Shown: piece after piece, positions 31,200 to 39,605 of the stretch
How the letters are laid out: each line of letters starts with the position of its first letter
Position numbering within the stretch: the first letter of the stretch is position 1
Source: Arthrobacter oryzae
GTDB lineage: Bacteria; Actinomycetota; Actinomycetes; Actinomycetales; Micrococcaceae
DNA length: 64,000 bases
NCBI RefSeq assembly: GCF_030718995.1
Contig: NZ_CP132204.1
Span: 2,170,001 to 2,234,000, forward strand
Direction of reading: 5' to 3'
Program-made: the position numbers and the translations under genes
Notes under the pieces: model-generated
Seen by the model: only the letters and a program-made list of their open reading frames with translations
What the model was told of the DNA's origin: nothing
The model's database searches: none

Positions 31200-31807
31200 A
31201 CAACACCCCCAGAACACTGAACAGGATCCTGATCGGAATCCTCGGACTGAAGCTGCTGGTCATCGGGCTGCTGCTGGTGCTGCTGGCGGCCGTCCCGCCG
31301 GTGGCGCAGTGGTGGCAGCAGTGGTCAGCCGGTGTGTGGAGCGGAATGAGCCAGCTCTTCCAGCGCACCGCCGTTCCGGGCCGCGGGGAAAGCTGGCTGT
31401 GGGCCGTCATCGCCCTGCTGCTGGCCGTGGTTATTGCCCTGATGGTCGCCTGGGTGGCCCAGCAGGGCAAAGGCCGCGCCAGCCTGATCCTCGCCGAGGA
31501 CGACGCCGAAGGATTTCCCGGCAACGTGCGGATCGGCGGCGGTGTTGCCGAACAGGCGTTGCGGGCGGCGTTGGCCGGGCGGCAGGACCTGGCCGGTGCC
31601 ACGGTGGCAACCTACGAAATCCGCGGCGAACCCGCCCTGAAGATCCGGCTGCAGCCCCGCCAAGGCGTGCCCCCGCACCTGCTCGCAGCGGAGGTATCCG
31701 CCCTCGTGGAGGCGCTGGACGCCGTGGTCGGAAACCGGATTCCGGTGCTGATCCATATTGGCGTGGGTGCACGTTCGCGGTTCAGCCGGGCCGAACGGGT
31801 GCGCTGA
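31196..31807 (+). CDS. amaP: AmaP-like membrane anchor of the Asp23 operon
   Basis: 203 residues, ATG overlapping the previous stop. Two membrane helices (about 8-32 and 62-88) flank an outside loop rich in Trp and Gln, and the C-terminal half (about 100-203) is an Asp23-related domain with VRIGGGVAEQALRAALAGRQDL and LVEALDAVVGNRIPVLIHIGVG. This is the topology of the alkaline shock response membrane anchor AmaP. Last gene of the operon, followed by a long symmetrical hairpin. The symbol is by family resemblance; the partner preference among the three Asp23-like domains here is unknown. Confidence 0.75.
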   Translation: MNNTPRTLNRILIGILGLKLLVIGLLLVLLAAVPPVAQWWQQWSAGVWSGMSQLFQRTAVPGRGESWLWAVIALLLAVVIALMVAWVAQQGKGRASLILAEDDAEGFPGNVRIGGGVAEQALRAALAGRQDLAGATVATYEIRGEPALKIRLQPRQGVPPHLLAAEVSALVEALDAVVGNRIPVLIHIGVGARSRFSRAERVR

Positions 31808-31841
31808 GTGCAGCCGTAGCAGCACCGTTCCAACATCAAGG

Positions 31842-31881
31842 GCAGGGGCGCCTCCTTCCTTCCGGAAGGGGGCGCCCCTGC
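31842..31881. terminator. Long bidirectional hairpin between convergent genes
   Basis: An 18-bp stem (GCAGGGGCGCCTCCTTCC with GGAAGGGGGCGCCCCTGC, one mismatch that can wobble) and a TTCC loop, between the rightward Asp23 operon and the leftward GH13 gene. Neither side has a long T-run, so it probably ends both transcripts by structure alone. Confidence 0.8.
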
Positions 31882-31927
31882 TGTACCGCGGCCCCTGCTC
31901 TGCGCGGTCGAGCCGCCTGCTCGCGGG

Positions 31928-33820
31928 TTAGCCGGCTACAAGGTAGGCCGCCGAGTTCGGCGCGAGGTTCCGGGTGTTACCCGTGCCCGGCGCAGCGTGG
32001 GCCGGTCCGCCCGTGACGGCCTCCCGGCTGCTTGCGAGGGCAACCCGGTAGCCCTCCGGCAGGGGTGCGGCAGCAAGGCCCATGTTGGCGACCACCAGCA
32101 CGTCCCCGTTGTGGAAGGCAAGGACGCCGTCCGCAGGCGCGTGCACGTCAGCCCAGCGGAAGCTTCCGGCGCCCAGCCGGTGTTCCTTGCGGAGCGCCAG
32201 GGCGGAACGGTACAGCTCCAGGGTGGAACCTTCGACGCCGTCCTGCCGGTCCGCGGCCAGTTCGCCGAAGGACTCCGGCTGGGGGAGCCAAGGGGCGGCC
32301 GGCGCGCTGACTGCGGACACGGACGCGAAGCCGTAGCCGGGCTTGTCGGCTTTCCACGGCAGGGGCACACGGCAGCCGTCGCGTCCCCGCTCCACGCCGT
32401 TGGTCCGGAAGAAGGTGGGGTCCTGGCGGGCCTCGGCAGGGACCGTGGTGTGTTCCGGCAGGCCCAGTTCCTCTCCCTGGTAGAGGTAGGCCGAACCCGG
32501 GAGGGCCAGCGAAACCATGGTGGCGGCGCGGGCCCGGGCCAGGCCCAGCCGGGCGTCGGGCTGCTCGTCCTCGGCGGCAATGCCCTTCGGGAAGGTGGTG
32601 GGGTCCTTCAGCCCGAAACGGGTGGTGTGCCGGACCGTGTCGTGGTTGCTGAGGACCCAGGTGGTGGTTGCCCCCACCGTGGCGGCGGCGCGAAGCGAGT
32701 CCTCAATGGCCACAGCCGTGCGTTCCGCATCCCAGCCGGCCAGCAGGAAATCGAAGTTGAACGCCTGCTGCATTTCGTCGGGCCTTACGTACCTGGCCAG
32801 GCGTTCGGCCGGTTCAACCCAGGCCTCGGCCACCATCATGCGGTCGCCGTCGTATTCGGCCAGCACCCGGTGCCAGTCCCGGTAGATGTCGTGCACGCCG
32901 TCCTGGTCAAAGAAGGGCGACGGCGGGTAGAGCGGCGAGACTGCCTGGTGTTCGTCGTCGGCTGCTGCTGCGGGCGCGTCGGCGCCAGCGCCGACTGCTG
33001 CAGTGGCCGGTGCAGGGTGCGCGCGGTGCGGCTCCTCGGCTTCGGAGTGGCCGCCATGGGCTTCGCCCGGAAGGTCGGTGGCTCCTTCCACCATGGCTGC
33101 CGAACCGTCCCAGTCCGGCAGGCCCGCTTCCTTGACCATGCCGTGGGCCACGTCCACGCGGAAGCCGTCCACGCCGCGGTCCAGCCAAAACCGCAGCACC
33201 GAGCGCATTTCCTCTTGGACCTCGGCGTTGTCCCAGTTCAGGTCCGGCTGCTTGGTGTCGAAGAGGTGCAGGTACCATTCGCCGGGTGTGCCGTCAGACT
33301 CGGTGACGCGGGTCCAGGCCGGTCCGCCGAAGATGGATTTCCAGTTGTTCGGCGCCAGGGCTCCGTCTCCGGACCCGGGGACGGAATCTTTGCCGGGACG
33401 GAACATGTACCGGTCCCGTTCGCGGGAACCCGGCGGCGCAGCGAGGGCTTCCTGGAACCAGGCGTGTTCGTCCGAGGTGTGGTTGGGAACGAGGTCAACA
33501 ATGACCTTCATCCCCAGCCCGTGAGCTTTCTGCAACATTTCGTCGAAGTCAGCCAGGCTGCCGAAGAGCGGATCCACTTCGCGGTAGTCGGCGACGTCGT
33601 ACCCGGCGTCGGCCTGCGGCGATTTGTAGAAGGGGGACAGCCAGACGGCGTCCACCCCGAGCCGGTTCAGATGGTCCAAATGCGCCGTCACACCGCGGAG
33701 ATCGCCCATTCCGTCGCCGTCCGCATCGGCAAAGGACCGGGGGTAGACCTGGTACACCACGGCCGTGGCCCACCATGCCGGGATTGAGGAGCCGTCTGTC
33801 GGTACTGGGCTGTGTGCCAC
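31928..33820 (-). CDS. GH13 alpha-glucosidase (oligo-1,6-glucosidase/maltase type)
   Basis: 630 residues from GTG 33820, chosen because AAGGA lies five bases before it; ATG codons upstream (33835, 33859) lack a ribosome site and the second overlaps an operator. No signal peptide, so cytoplasmic. GH13 motifs: VDLVPNHTSDEH, nucleophile D223 in GFRVDVAHGM, acid/base E332 in AEAW, and H393-D394 in SNHDTV. Start VVYQVYPRSFADADGDGMGDLRGV is typical of subfamilies 23/30. An insertion of about 50 residues, rich in His, Ala and Glu (about 243-293), separates the nucleophile strand from the next one. Divergent from the sugar importer with an operator between them. Confidence 0.92.
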   Translation of the reverse strand: MAHSPVPTDGSSIPAWWATAVVYQVYPRSFADADGDGMGDLRGVTAHLDHLNRLGVDAVWLSPFYKSPQADAGYDVADYREVDPLFGSLADFDEMLQKAHGLGMKVIVDLVPNHTSDEHAWFQEALAAPPGSRERDRYMFRPGKDSVPGSGDGALAPNNWKSIFGGPAWTRVTESDGTPGEWYLHLFDTKQPDLNWDNAEVQEEMRSVLRFWLDRGVDGFRVDVAHGMVKEAGLPDWDGSAAMVEGATDLPGEAHGGHSEAEEPHRAHPAPATAAVGAGADAPAAAADDEHQAVSPLYPPSPFFDQDGVHDIYRDWHRVLAEYDGDRMMVAEAWVEPAERLARYVRPDEMQQAFNFDFLLAGWDAERTAVAIEDSLRAAATVGATTTWVLSNHDTVRHTTRFGLKDPTTFPKGIAAEDEQPDARLGLARARAATMVSLALPGSAYLYQGEELGLPEHTTVPAEARQDPTFFRTNGVERGRDGCRVPLPWKADKPGYGFASVSAVSAPAAPWLPQPESFGELAADRQDGVEGSTLELYRSALALRKEHRLGAGSFRWADVHAPADGVLAFHNGDVLVVANMGLAAAPLPEGYRVALASSREAVTGGPAHAAPGTGNTRNLAPNSAAYLVAG

Positions 33821-33844
33821 AGATATCCTTTCCATAAACTTCGG

Positions 33845-33858
33845 TGTAAACGCTTGCA
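33845..33858. promoter_or_regulatory. LacI-family operator TGTAAACGCTTGCA
   Basis: A 14-base near-palindrome with central CG in the gap between divergent GH13 and binding-protein genes. TTGCAT (33854-33859), an 18-base spacer and TAGTGT (33878-33883) make a rightward promoter whose -35 overlaps it. Leftward, TTGCGG and TTACAC flank it on the other strand. One bound repressor could close both promoters. One base differs from the levansucrase operator. Confidence 0.75.
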
Positions 33859-33946
33859 TTTCTCACCGCAACGTTACTAGTGTGATGGGCACCACTTCAA
33901 CCGCACCGCCGAATTTTGCTCGACACTCAGCGAGGAGTCTCTTCCT

Positions 33947-35233
33947 ATGAAAACCCCTAAGTTCTTACTGCCGGTAGCCACCGCCGGTGTCCTGGCGTTA
34001 ACCCTTTCCGCCTGCGCCGGCGGAGGCGGTGGCGGCACCACGGCCGGCGGCGGCGACGCTGAACAAGGCCTCGACGGCCGCGGCCCCATCACCTACGTCC
34101 AGGGCAAGGACAACAGCAACGTCGTCCGCCCGCTCGTGGAAAAGTGGAACGCCGCCCACCCGGACGAAAAGGTCACGTTCAAGGAACAGACCGACCAGGC
34201 AGACCAGCAGCACGATGACCTGGTCCAGAACTACCAGGCCAAGAACCCCAACTACGACGTCGCGAGCGTCGACGTTGTGTGGACCGCGGAATTCGCCGCC
34301 AAGGGCTGGCTGCAGCCGCTCAAGGACAAGATGAAGGTAGATACGGCGGGCATGCTGGAGCCCACCGTTGCAGCCGGCTCCTACAAGGGCACTCTCTACG
34401 CAGCGCCGGTGTCTTCCGACGGCGGCATCCTGTACTACCGCAAGGACCTCGTTCCCACCCCGCCCAAGACGTGGGAAGAAATGATGGAGATGTGCTCCAT
34501 CGCCAAGGAAAACAACATTGGCTGCTACTCCGGCCAGTACAAGCAGTACGAAGGCCTCACGGTCAACGCCTCCGAGGCAATCAACTCCTTCGGCGGTTCC
34601 GTGCTGGACAAGGACGGCAAGCCCAGCCTGAACACCCCCGAGGCCAAGGAAGGCCTGGAGAACCTGGTGAAGGCGTTCGCTGACGGGAACATCCCGAAGG
34701 AAGCCATCACTTACCAGGAAGAAGAAAGCCGCCGTGCTTTCCAGGACGGCAACCTCCTGTTCCACCGCAACTGGCCGTACGTCTACAACCTTGCCACCAC
34801 TGAAGGATCCTCAAAGGTCAAGGACGTTCTCGGCATGACGGCCCTCCCGGGCAAGGACGGCCCCGGCGCGTCGTCACTGGGCGGCCACAGCGCAGCTATC
34901 AGCGTGTACTCCAAGAACAAGGCAACGGCCCTTGACTTCGTGAAGTTCCTGGTCGAAGAAGAGCAGCAGAAGTTCTTCGCCACCCAGGGCTCGCTGGCCC
35001 CCGTGATCGGTGCGCTCTACGAGGACCAGGAACTCGTTGCCAAGCTGCCGTACCTGCCGGTACTGAAGACCTCCATCGAGAATGCCGTGCCGCGTCCGGT
35101 CACGCCGTTCTACCCGGCTGTCACCCAGGCCATCCAGGAAAACTCGTACGCTGCGCTCAAGGGCGAAAAGTCGGTGGAACAGGCTCTGTCTGACATGCAG
35201 AAGTCCATCGAAACCGCCGGTGCGGGATCGTAG
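33947..35233 (+). CDS. ABC sugar-binding lipoprotein (CUT1, trehalose/maltose type)
   Basis: 428 residues, ATG 33947 with GAGGAG ahead. The lipobox TLSACAGG sets the lipidated cysteine at C23, followed by a Gly-rich tether. The mature protein is a family 1 binding protein (SBP_bac_1): ITYVQGKDNSN, VASVDVVWTAEFAAKGWLQPL, PVSSDGGILYYRKDLVPTPPKTWEEM are standard blocks of ThuE/MalE-like proteins. It delivers an alpha-glucoside such as trehalose, maltose or isomaltose to the two permeases that follow within seven bases. The divergent alpha-glucosidase supports an alpha-linked substrate. Codon use favours highly expressed forms. Confidence 0.92.
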   Translation: MKTPKFLLPVATAGVLALTLSACAGGGGGGTTAGGGDAEQGLDGRGPITYVQGKDNSNVVRPLVEKWNAAHPDEKVTFKEQTDQADQQHDDLVQNYQAKNPNYDVASVDVVWTAEFAAKGWLQPLKDKMKVDTAGMLEPTVAAGSYKGTLYAAPVSSDGGILYYRKDLVPTPPKTWEEMMEMCSIAKENNIGCYSGQYKQYEGLTVNASEAINSFGGSVLDKDGKPSLNTPEAKEGLENLVKAFADGNIPKEAITYQEEESRRAFQDGNLLFHRNWPYVYNLATTEGSSKVKDVLGMTALPGKDGPGASSLGGHSAAISVYSKNKATALDFVKFLVEEEQQKFFATQGSLAPVIGALYEDQELVAKLPYLPVLKTSIENAVPRPVTPFYPAVTQAIQENSYAALKGEKSVEQALSDMQKSIETAGAGS

Positions 35234-35239
35234 CCAACC

Positions 35240-36274
35240 ATGGCAACCGAATTGGGCCCGACGCCGGTCAAGCCGGCGTCGGGCGGTACCCCGGTCCACC
35301 ACGGCCCTAAGGGCGTCGGGGAGGACAACAAGATCCTGAGCCAGGGCAAATGGGCTTCCTGGCTCCTTGCCCCCACCATCATTGCCCTCGCGGTGGTGAT
35401 CGTTTACCCGATCATCAGCGCAATCGTGATGTCCTTCCAGAAGGATGCCGGGCTGGATCCCGTCACCGGGCTTTTCACAGCCGGCGGCCCCGCAGGTGTC
35501 CAGAACTACGTCAACTGGATCGCGCAGCAGTGTGCGGCTCCCGGCGGCGGCACGGTTGCCTGCCCGCCCGGAACCCTTGGTGCCCAGTTCTGGTCCGCAA
35601 CGGCCACCACGTTCCTCTTTACTGTCATCACGGTGACGTTCGAGACCATTCTCGGTTTCTGGATGGCAATGATCATGGCCCGCACGTTCAAGGGCCGCAG
35701 CCTCGTCCGGGCAGCCGTCCTCGTTCCGTGGGCGATTCCTACGGCCGTCACCGCCCAGCTGTGGCTGTTTATCTTCGCCTTCGAGGGCATCGCCAACAAG
35801 ATGTTCAACGCCAGTATCCTCTGGACCGGCAGCGAATGGCCCGCAAAGTGGGCAGTGATCATCGCGGATACCTGGAAAACCACGCCGTTCATGGCGCTTC
35901 TGATCCTCGCCGGCCTGCAGATGATCCCGGCCGAGGTCTACGAAGCAGCCAAGGTGGACGGTGCCACTGCCTGGCAGCGGTTCCGCCTGATCACGCTTCC
36001 GCTGGTCAAGCCGGCGCTGATGGTGGCCGTGCTGTTCCGTACCCTGGACGCCCTGCGTATGTTCGACCTCCCTTACATCCTGACGGGCGGCGCGAACAAC
36101 ACCACCACGCTGTCCATCCTGGTGATCAACCAGATCAGGCAAGGGTTCAACGCGGCGGCGGCGCTATCCACCATCACGTTCATCATCATCTTCATCGTCG
36201 CCTTCATTTTCGTCCGCTTCCTGGGTGCGAATGTCGTGGAACAAAGCGGCGCTACGGGTAAGGGGAAGAAATGA
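35240..36274 (+). CDS. ABC sugar permease, MalF/ThuF type
   Basis: 344 residues with six membrane helices after a 40-residue hydrophilic head. A periplasmic loop of about 60 residues between helices 1 and 2 holds two cysteines (AQQCAAPGGGTVACPPG) that could pair. The EAA loop reads EVYEAAKVDGATAWQRFRLITLPLVKP. It starts seven bases after the binding-protein stop and ends in a four-base overlap with the next permease. The two form the channel. No ATPase gene follows, so a shared MsiK-type ATPase encoded elsewhere is expected. Confidence 0.93.
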   Translation: MATELGPTPVKPASGGTPVHHGPKGVGEDNKILSQGKWASWLLAPTIIALAVVIVYPIISAIVMSFQKDAGLDPVTGLFTAGGPAGVQNYVNWIAQQCAAPGGGTVACPPGTLGAQFWSATATTFLFTVITVTFETILGFWMAMIMARTFKGRSLVRAAVLVPWAIPTAVTAQLWLFIFAFEGIANKMFNASILWTGSEWPAKWAVIIADTWKTTPFMALLILAGLQMIPAEVYEAAKVDGATAWQRFRLITLPLVKPALMVAVLFRTLDALRMFDLPYILTGGANNTTTLSILVINQIRQGFNAAAALSTITFIIIFIVAFIFVRFLGANVVEQSGATGKGKK

Positions 36275-37167
36275 GCACCGGGACAGCTCCCACTGCCCTC
36301 AGGGCAGAACAGGACCGGGGCCGCAGGGCTTCCCAGAACCGGGAAAAGTGGGCGCAGGCGCGCACCTACATCAGTGCCGCCGTGATCCTGATCTGGTGCC
36401 TGGCGCCCGCGTACTGGATGGTGGTGACGGCGTTCAGGGAAGTGGGCTTCACCTACGACACCTCGTTGCTGCCCACCCACGTGACACTGGACAACTTCAT
36501 CACCGCGTTCGACACCTCGTTTGGCAACAGGTTCGGGCAGGCACTGCTGAACAGCATTTTCATCGGCGTCACGGTGACAGTCATTTCGCTTGTGATCGGC
36601 GTGTTCGCCGCTTACGCCCTGGCACGCCTGAACTTCCGGTTCAAGTACCTGGTGCTGGGCTTCATCCTGGGCGCATCAATGTTCCCGGGCGTTGCCCTCA
36701 TCACCCCGCTGTTCCAGCTCTTCACCAATATCGGCTGGATGGGCACCTACCAGGCGCTGATCATCCCGAACATTTCGTTCGTGCTGCCGCTGACCGTCTA
36801 CACCATGACGTCCTTCTTCCGCGAAATGCCGTGGGAGCTGGAGGAATCGGCCCGCGTGGACGGCTGCACCCAGGGGCAGGCGTTCCGGAAGGTCATCATG
36901 CCGCTGGCGGCACCGGCCATCTTTACTACGGCCATCCTGGCGTTCATCTCCTCCTGGAATGAGTTCCTGATCGCCAGCCAGCTGTCCAGCGACGCTACGC
37001 AGCCGGTAACGGTTGCCATCGCAAGCTTCGCTGGCGCACAACCGAACCAGATCCCGTACACGGCCATCATGGCCGCCGGAACCATCGTCACCATTCCCTT
37101 GGTGATCCTGGTCCTGGTCTTCCAGCGCAAGATTGTTGCCGGCCTCACCGCCGGTGCCGTCAAGTGA
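36271..37167 (+). CDS. ABC sugar permease, MalG/ThuG type
   Basis: 298 residues, six helices, ATG overlapping the previous stop. The first helix ARTYISAAVILIWCLAPAYWMVVTAF and the EAA loop ELEESARVDGCTQGQAFRKVIMPLAAP are typical of MalG-like permeases. The N-terminal 30 residues are hydrophilic and basic. Its last codons overlap the start of a small membrane protein gene, so four genes are tightly coupled here. Complements the MalF-type permease; substrate as for the binding protein. Confidence 0.93.
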   Translation: MSTGTAPTALRAEQDRGRRASQNREKWAQARTYISAAVILIWCLAPAYWMVVTAFREVGFTYDTSLLPTHVTLDNFITAFDTSFGNRFGQALLNSIFIGVTVTVISLVIGVFAAYALARLNFRFKYLVLGFILGASMFPGVALITPLFQLFTNIGWMGTYQALIIPNISFVLPLTVYTMTSFFREMPWELEESARVDGCTQGQAFRKVIMPLAAPAIFTTAILAFISSWNEFLIASQLSSDATQPVTVAIASFAGAQPNQIPYTAIMAAGTIVTIPLVILVLVFQRKIVAGLTAGAVK

Positions 37168-37433
37168 CAGGTTCGGCCGTGCGCGGAGAACAGAACCACG
37201 GACGGGTCCGCAGCGAACACCGGCGGGCCCGCTCCGGCGAGGACTTCGACATCATCATCGGATTCCTCGGGTTCTGGGCCGTTGTCCTGCTGGTGGTCAC
37301 CGTCTGGATGGAGGTGACCGCCCAGCCGGCCCTCGGCTGGGCGCTGGGACTGCTGGCCACACTATTGGCGCTGTACGGGATGGTGCGGCTTCGTCGCCGC
37401 CTGCCCGCAAGGACCGCTACGCGTAAAAAATAG
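37164..37433 (+). CDS. Small two-helix membrane protein coupled to the sugar importer
   Basis: 89 residues, GTG overlapping the MalG-type stop (GTGA). Two hydrophobic segments, about 28-50 (IIIGFLGFWAVVLLVVTVWMEV) and 53-72 (PALGWALGLLATLLALYGMV), lie between a basic N-terminus and a strongly basic C-terminal tail (RLRRRLPARTATRKK). No family is recognised. The four-base overlap implies production together with the permeases, so it could be an accessory subunit; it might equally be a chance passenger. The overlap and the regular codon use argue that the gene is real. Confidence 0.7.
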   Translation: MTGSAVRGEQNHGRVRSEHRRARSGEDFDIIIGFLGFWAVVLLVVTVWMEVTAQPALGWALGLLATLLALYGMVRLRRRLPARTATRKK

Positions 37434-37551
37434 GAGCCGGTCAAGGGCTCAAAGCGGGGCAGAAGAGCAAGGCTGGGCAGAATAGACTGGTTTGTTGCCG
37501 CAGGCAAGCACAGGTAAGCAAGAATCTGCGAACAGCTAGCAAGGGGAAACC

Positions 37552-38616
37552 GTGGCACGCACAACAGACAGGGCTCAACGGGGCGGCCACTCCGGCGTCA
37601 GTATTGAGGACGTCGCAGCGGCAGCCGGGGTTTCCACCGCCACAGTTTCGCGCGCAGTCCGCGGACTGCCCAGGGTTTCACCGGCCACCCGGGAAAAGAT
37701 TCTCGAGGTGGCCGGTGCGCTGGGCTATGTGGCATCGTCATCCGCGTCGGGCCTGGCCACCGGCCGGACCAAAACCATCGGAGTGCTGGCCCCGTTCGTC
37801 AGCCGCTGGTTCTTCTCCAAAGCCATTGAAGGCGCGGACCGGGAACTGCACGCCCGCCAGTACAACCTCTCCTTGTTCAATTTGGGCGGCCACGGCAGTA
37901 ACCGTGAGCGGCTCTTCAGCAAGACCATGGTCTACAAGCAGATTGATGCCCTGCTGGTGCTTTGTATGGCACTGACCCATGAGGAACTCGAGCATCTGCA
38001 AAAAATCGACATCCCACTGGTGGTGGTTGGCGGCCACGTGGAGGAGTGCCCCTACATCGGGATTGACGACTACGCGGCAGCGTCCACTGCCGTCCGGCAC
38101 CTGATCAGCCTGGGCCACAAGGACATTGCCCTGCTGCACGGCGACGACGAAACCGACCTAAACTTCGATGTTCCCCGCGTCCGCATCAAGGCGTTCCAGG
38201 ATGTCATGGCGGGATCCGGGCTGACTGTACGCCCGGAATGGGACGAGTGGGGAGATTTCACCGTCCGCAGCGGGCAGGAGGCCTTCACCAGGATGTGGTC
38301 CCGGCCCGGGCCGAAGCCCACCGCGATCTTCTGCGCCTCGGACGAGATGGCCATGGGCGTGATCTTCGAAGCCAACAAGACGGGCGTCCGCATACCCGAG
38401 GACCTGTCCGTCATCGGGATCGACGACCATGATTTCTCGGACGCCATGGGGCTGACCACCGTGCGTCAGCGGCCTGACGAGCAGGCCGAACTCGGCACCA
38501 AGATGCTGCTGGATGAGCTGGACGGCGCTACGGGTGCCGTCCATTCAGAGGTGGCGCCGCACCAGTTGATCGTCCGGCGGACGACGGCGCCGCCCCCGTC
38601 CGCGGGGCACTCCTAG
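37552..38616 (+). CDS. LacI-family regulator of the alpha-glucoside locus
   Basis: 354 residues from GTG 37552, with AAGGGG six bases upstream. Helix-turn-helix VSIEDVAAAAGVSTATVSRAVRGLPRVS at about 13-40, hinge ASGLATGRTKTIGVLAPF, then a sugar-binding effector domain with SEDLSVIGIDDHDFSDAMGLTTV-type C-terminal block. It follows the importer genes after 118 bases on the same strand. Its most likely targets are the TGTAARCGCTTGCA sites at 33845 and perhaps 26837; this is inference from position and from the central-CG site form. It ends 10 bases before a convergent gene. Confidence 0.9.
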   Translation: MARTTDRAQRGGHSGVSIEDVAAAAGVSTATVSRAVRGLPRVSPATREKILEVAGALGYVASSSASGLATGRTKTIGVLAPFVSRWFFSKAIEGADRELHARQYNLSLFNLGGHGSNRERLFSKTMVYKQIDALLVLCMALTHEELEHLQKIDIPLVVVGGHVEECPYIGIDDYAAASTAVRHLISLGHKDIALLHGDDETDLNFDVPRVRIKAFQDVMAGSGLTVRPEWDEWGDFTVRSGQEAFTRMWSRPGPKPTAIFCASDEMAMGVIFEANKTGVRIPEDLSVIGIDDHDFSDAMGLTTVRQRPDEQAELGTKMLLDELDGATGAVHSEVAPHQLIVRRTTAPPPSAGHS

Positions 38617-38626
38617 GCCGCACGGC

Positions 38627-39595
38627 TTAGGACGCGCGCGCCAACTGCCTGATGGGGATCCACCGCGAAGCCAGCCTGCGGTAGGCCGCCGCGGCTCCGG
38701 TCATGTCGCCCTCTGCCAGGCATTCGATACCCAGGCGCACATCCATCGGGGACTCATCGGGATAGACCTTGTCCGCCACGGCACCATAATCAAGTTCCAC
38801 CACTGAACCGGGGTGGAAGAGTTCCAGCCATTCGGTCAGCTGGGTCATGTCGTCCAGCATGTCCAGGTCCGGAGCGGCGAGGGCCAGGTTGGCCACGGCA
38901 TACCGGACGCGTTCCAGGGCCGCACCGATGGGTGCCCACACGCGGACCGTGACGATCCGCCCGTCCGCTTCCACCACGTCCTGGGGATCGGATTCCTGGA
39001 AGAGTGAAAACCAGCTGAAAGGGATGCCCCAGGTGGAGGCGCGGGTGTGCACGCGAGTGGTGCCTTCGCGGGCTTTGACCAGGTCGATGCGTTCCTGGTG
39101 CTTGTCCCGCTGCTCCTCCGGGATCAACAGTTCCGCGAGAGGGCCGTGGATGCCTTCCATCAGGGCATTGGCGGCCAGTCCTGCCCGCAGCACCAGCTGG
39201 CTGGGGCAGTACAGCAGTGCCTGGTCCGCACTTCCGGCATCCGCACTGTTGGCGCCGGCAATGGCGTCACCCGGCCCGCCGGCGTCGGACGCTGCGGCAG
39301 TATCCGGTGCGCCGGACGCCTTTCGCTGCTGCGGCTGCTCCGGTTCAGCGGGAGCCGGAATAACGCGCACCAGGTCGGTGCGCCCGGTGGGGAAGGGATC
39401 GCCGCCCGGGCGGGTGATCCGCCCGAGGGAGGCCTGGAGTTCGGCGTTTTCCACGGCTGCACGGGACGCCGCCCGGGCGCCCGCCGCCCGCAGCGCGGCA
39501 CGCTGCTCTTCCGGGAAGGCAGAGAGCGGCTCGTAGATCCGCAGCGCGGAGGAAAAGGGCAGTCCTGCCTGGCCCCGGTAAATGTTGCCCGTCAT
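38627..39595 (-). CDS. Conserved protein of unknown function, coupled to exonuclease III
   Basis: 322 residues from ATG 39595 (MTGNIYRGQAGLPFSS), ten bases downstream of the exonuclease III stop, so probably translated with it. No signal peptide, membrane helix or familiar motif. Residues about 1-80 are charged and helical, about 85-130 are low-complexity (Ala/Asp/Gly/Ser), and about 130-322 look globular with Trp-rich blocks (GIPFSWFSLFQESDP, VTVRVWAPIGAALERVRYAVANLAL, LTEWLELFHPGSVVELDYGAVADKVYPDESPMD). The C-terminal half has regular helices and ends in ASRWIPIRQLARAS. A longer open frame upstream overlaps the exonuclease and is unlikely. I do not recognise the family; DNA-related function is only suggested by the neighbour. 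Confidence 0.75.
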   Translation of the reverse strand: MTGNIYRGQAGLPFSSALRIYEPLSAFPEEQRAALRAAGARAASRAAVENAELQASLGRITRPGGDPFPTGRTDLVRVIPAPAEPEQPQQRKASGAPDTAAASDAGGPGDAIAGANSADAGSADQALLYCPSQLVLRAGLAANALMEGIHGPLAELLIPEEQRDKHQERIDLVKAREGTTRVHTRASTWGIPFSWFSLFQESDPQDVVEADGRIVTVRVWAPIGAALERVRYAVANLALAAPDLDMLDDMTQLTEWLELFHPGSVVELDYGAVADKVYPDESPMDVRLGIECLAEGDMTGAAAAYRRLASRWIPIRQLARAS

Positions 39596-39605
39596 CGCGG
39601 CCCCA

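Noticed and set aside
33821..33859. Upstream ATG starts for the GH13 enzyme
   Set aside because: They lack ribosome sites and the first overlaps the operator; GTG 33820 has AAGGA at the right distance.
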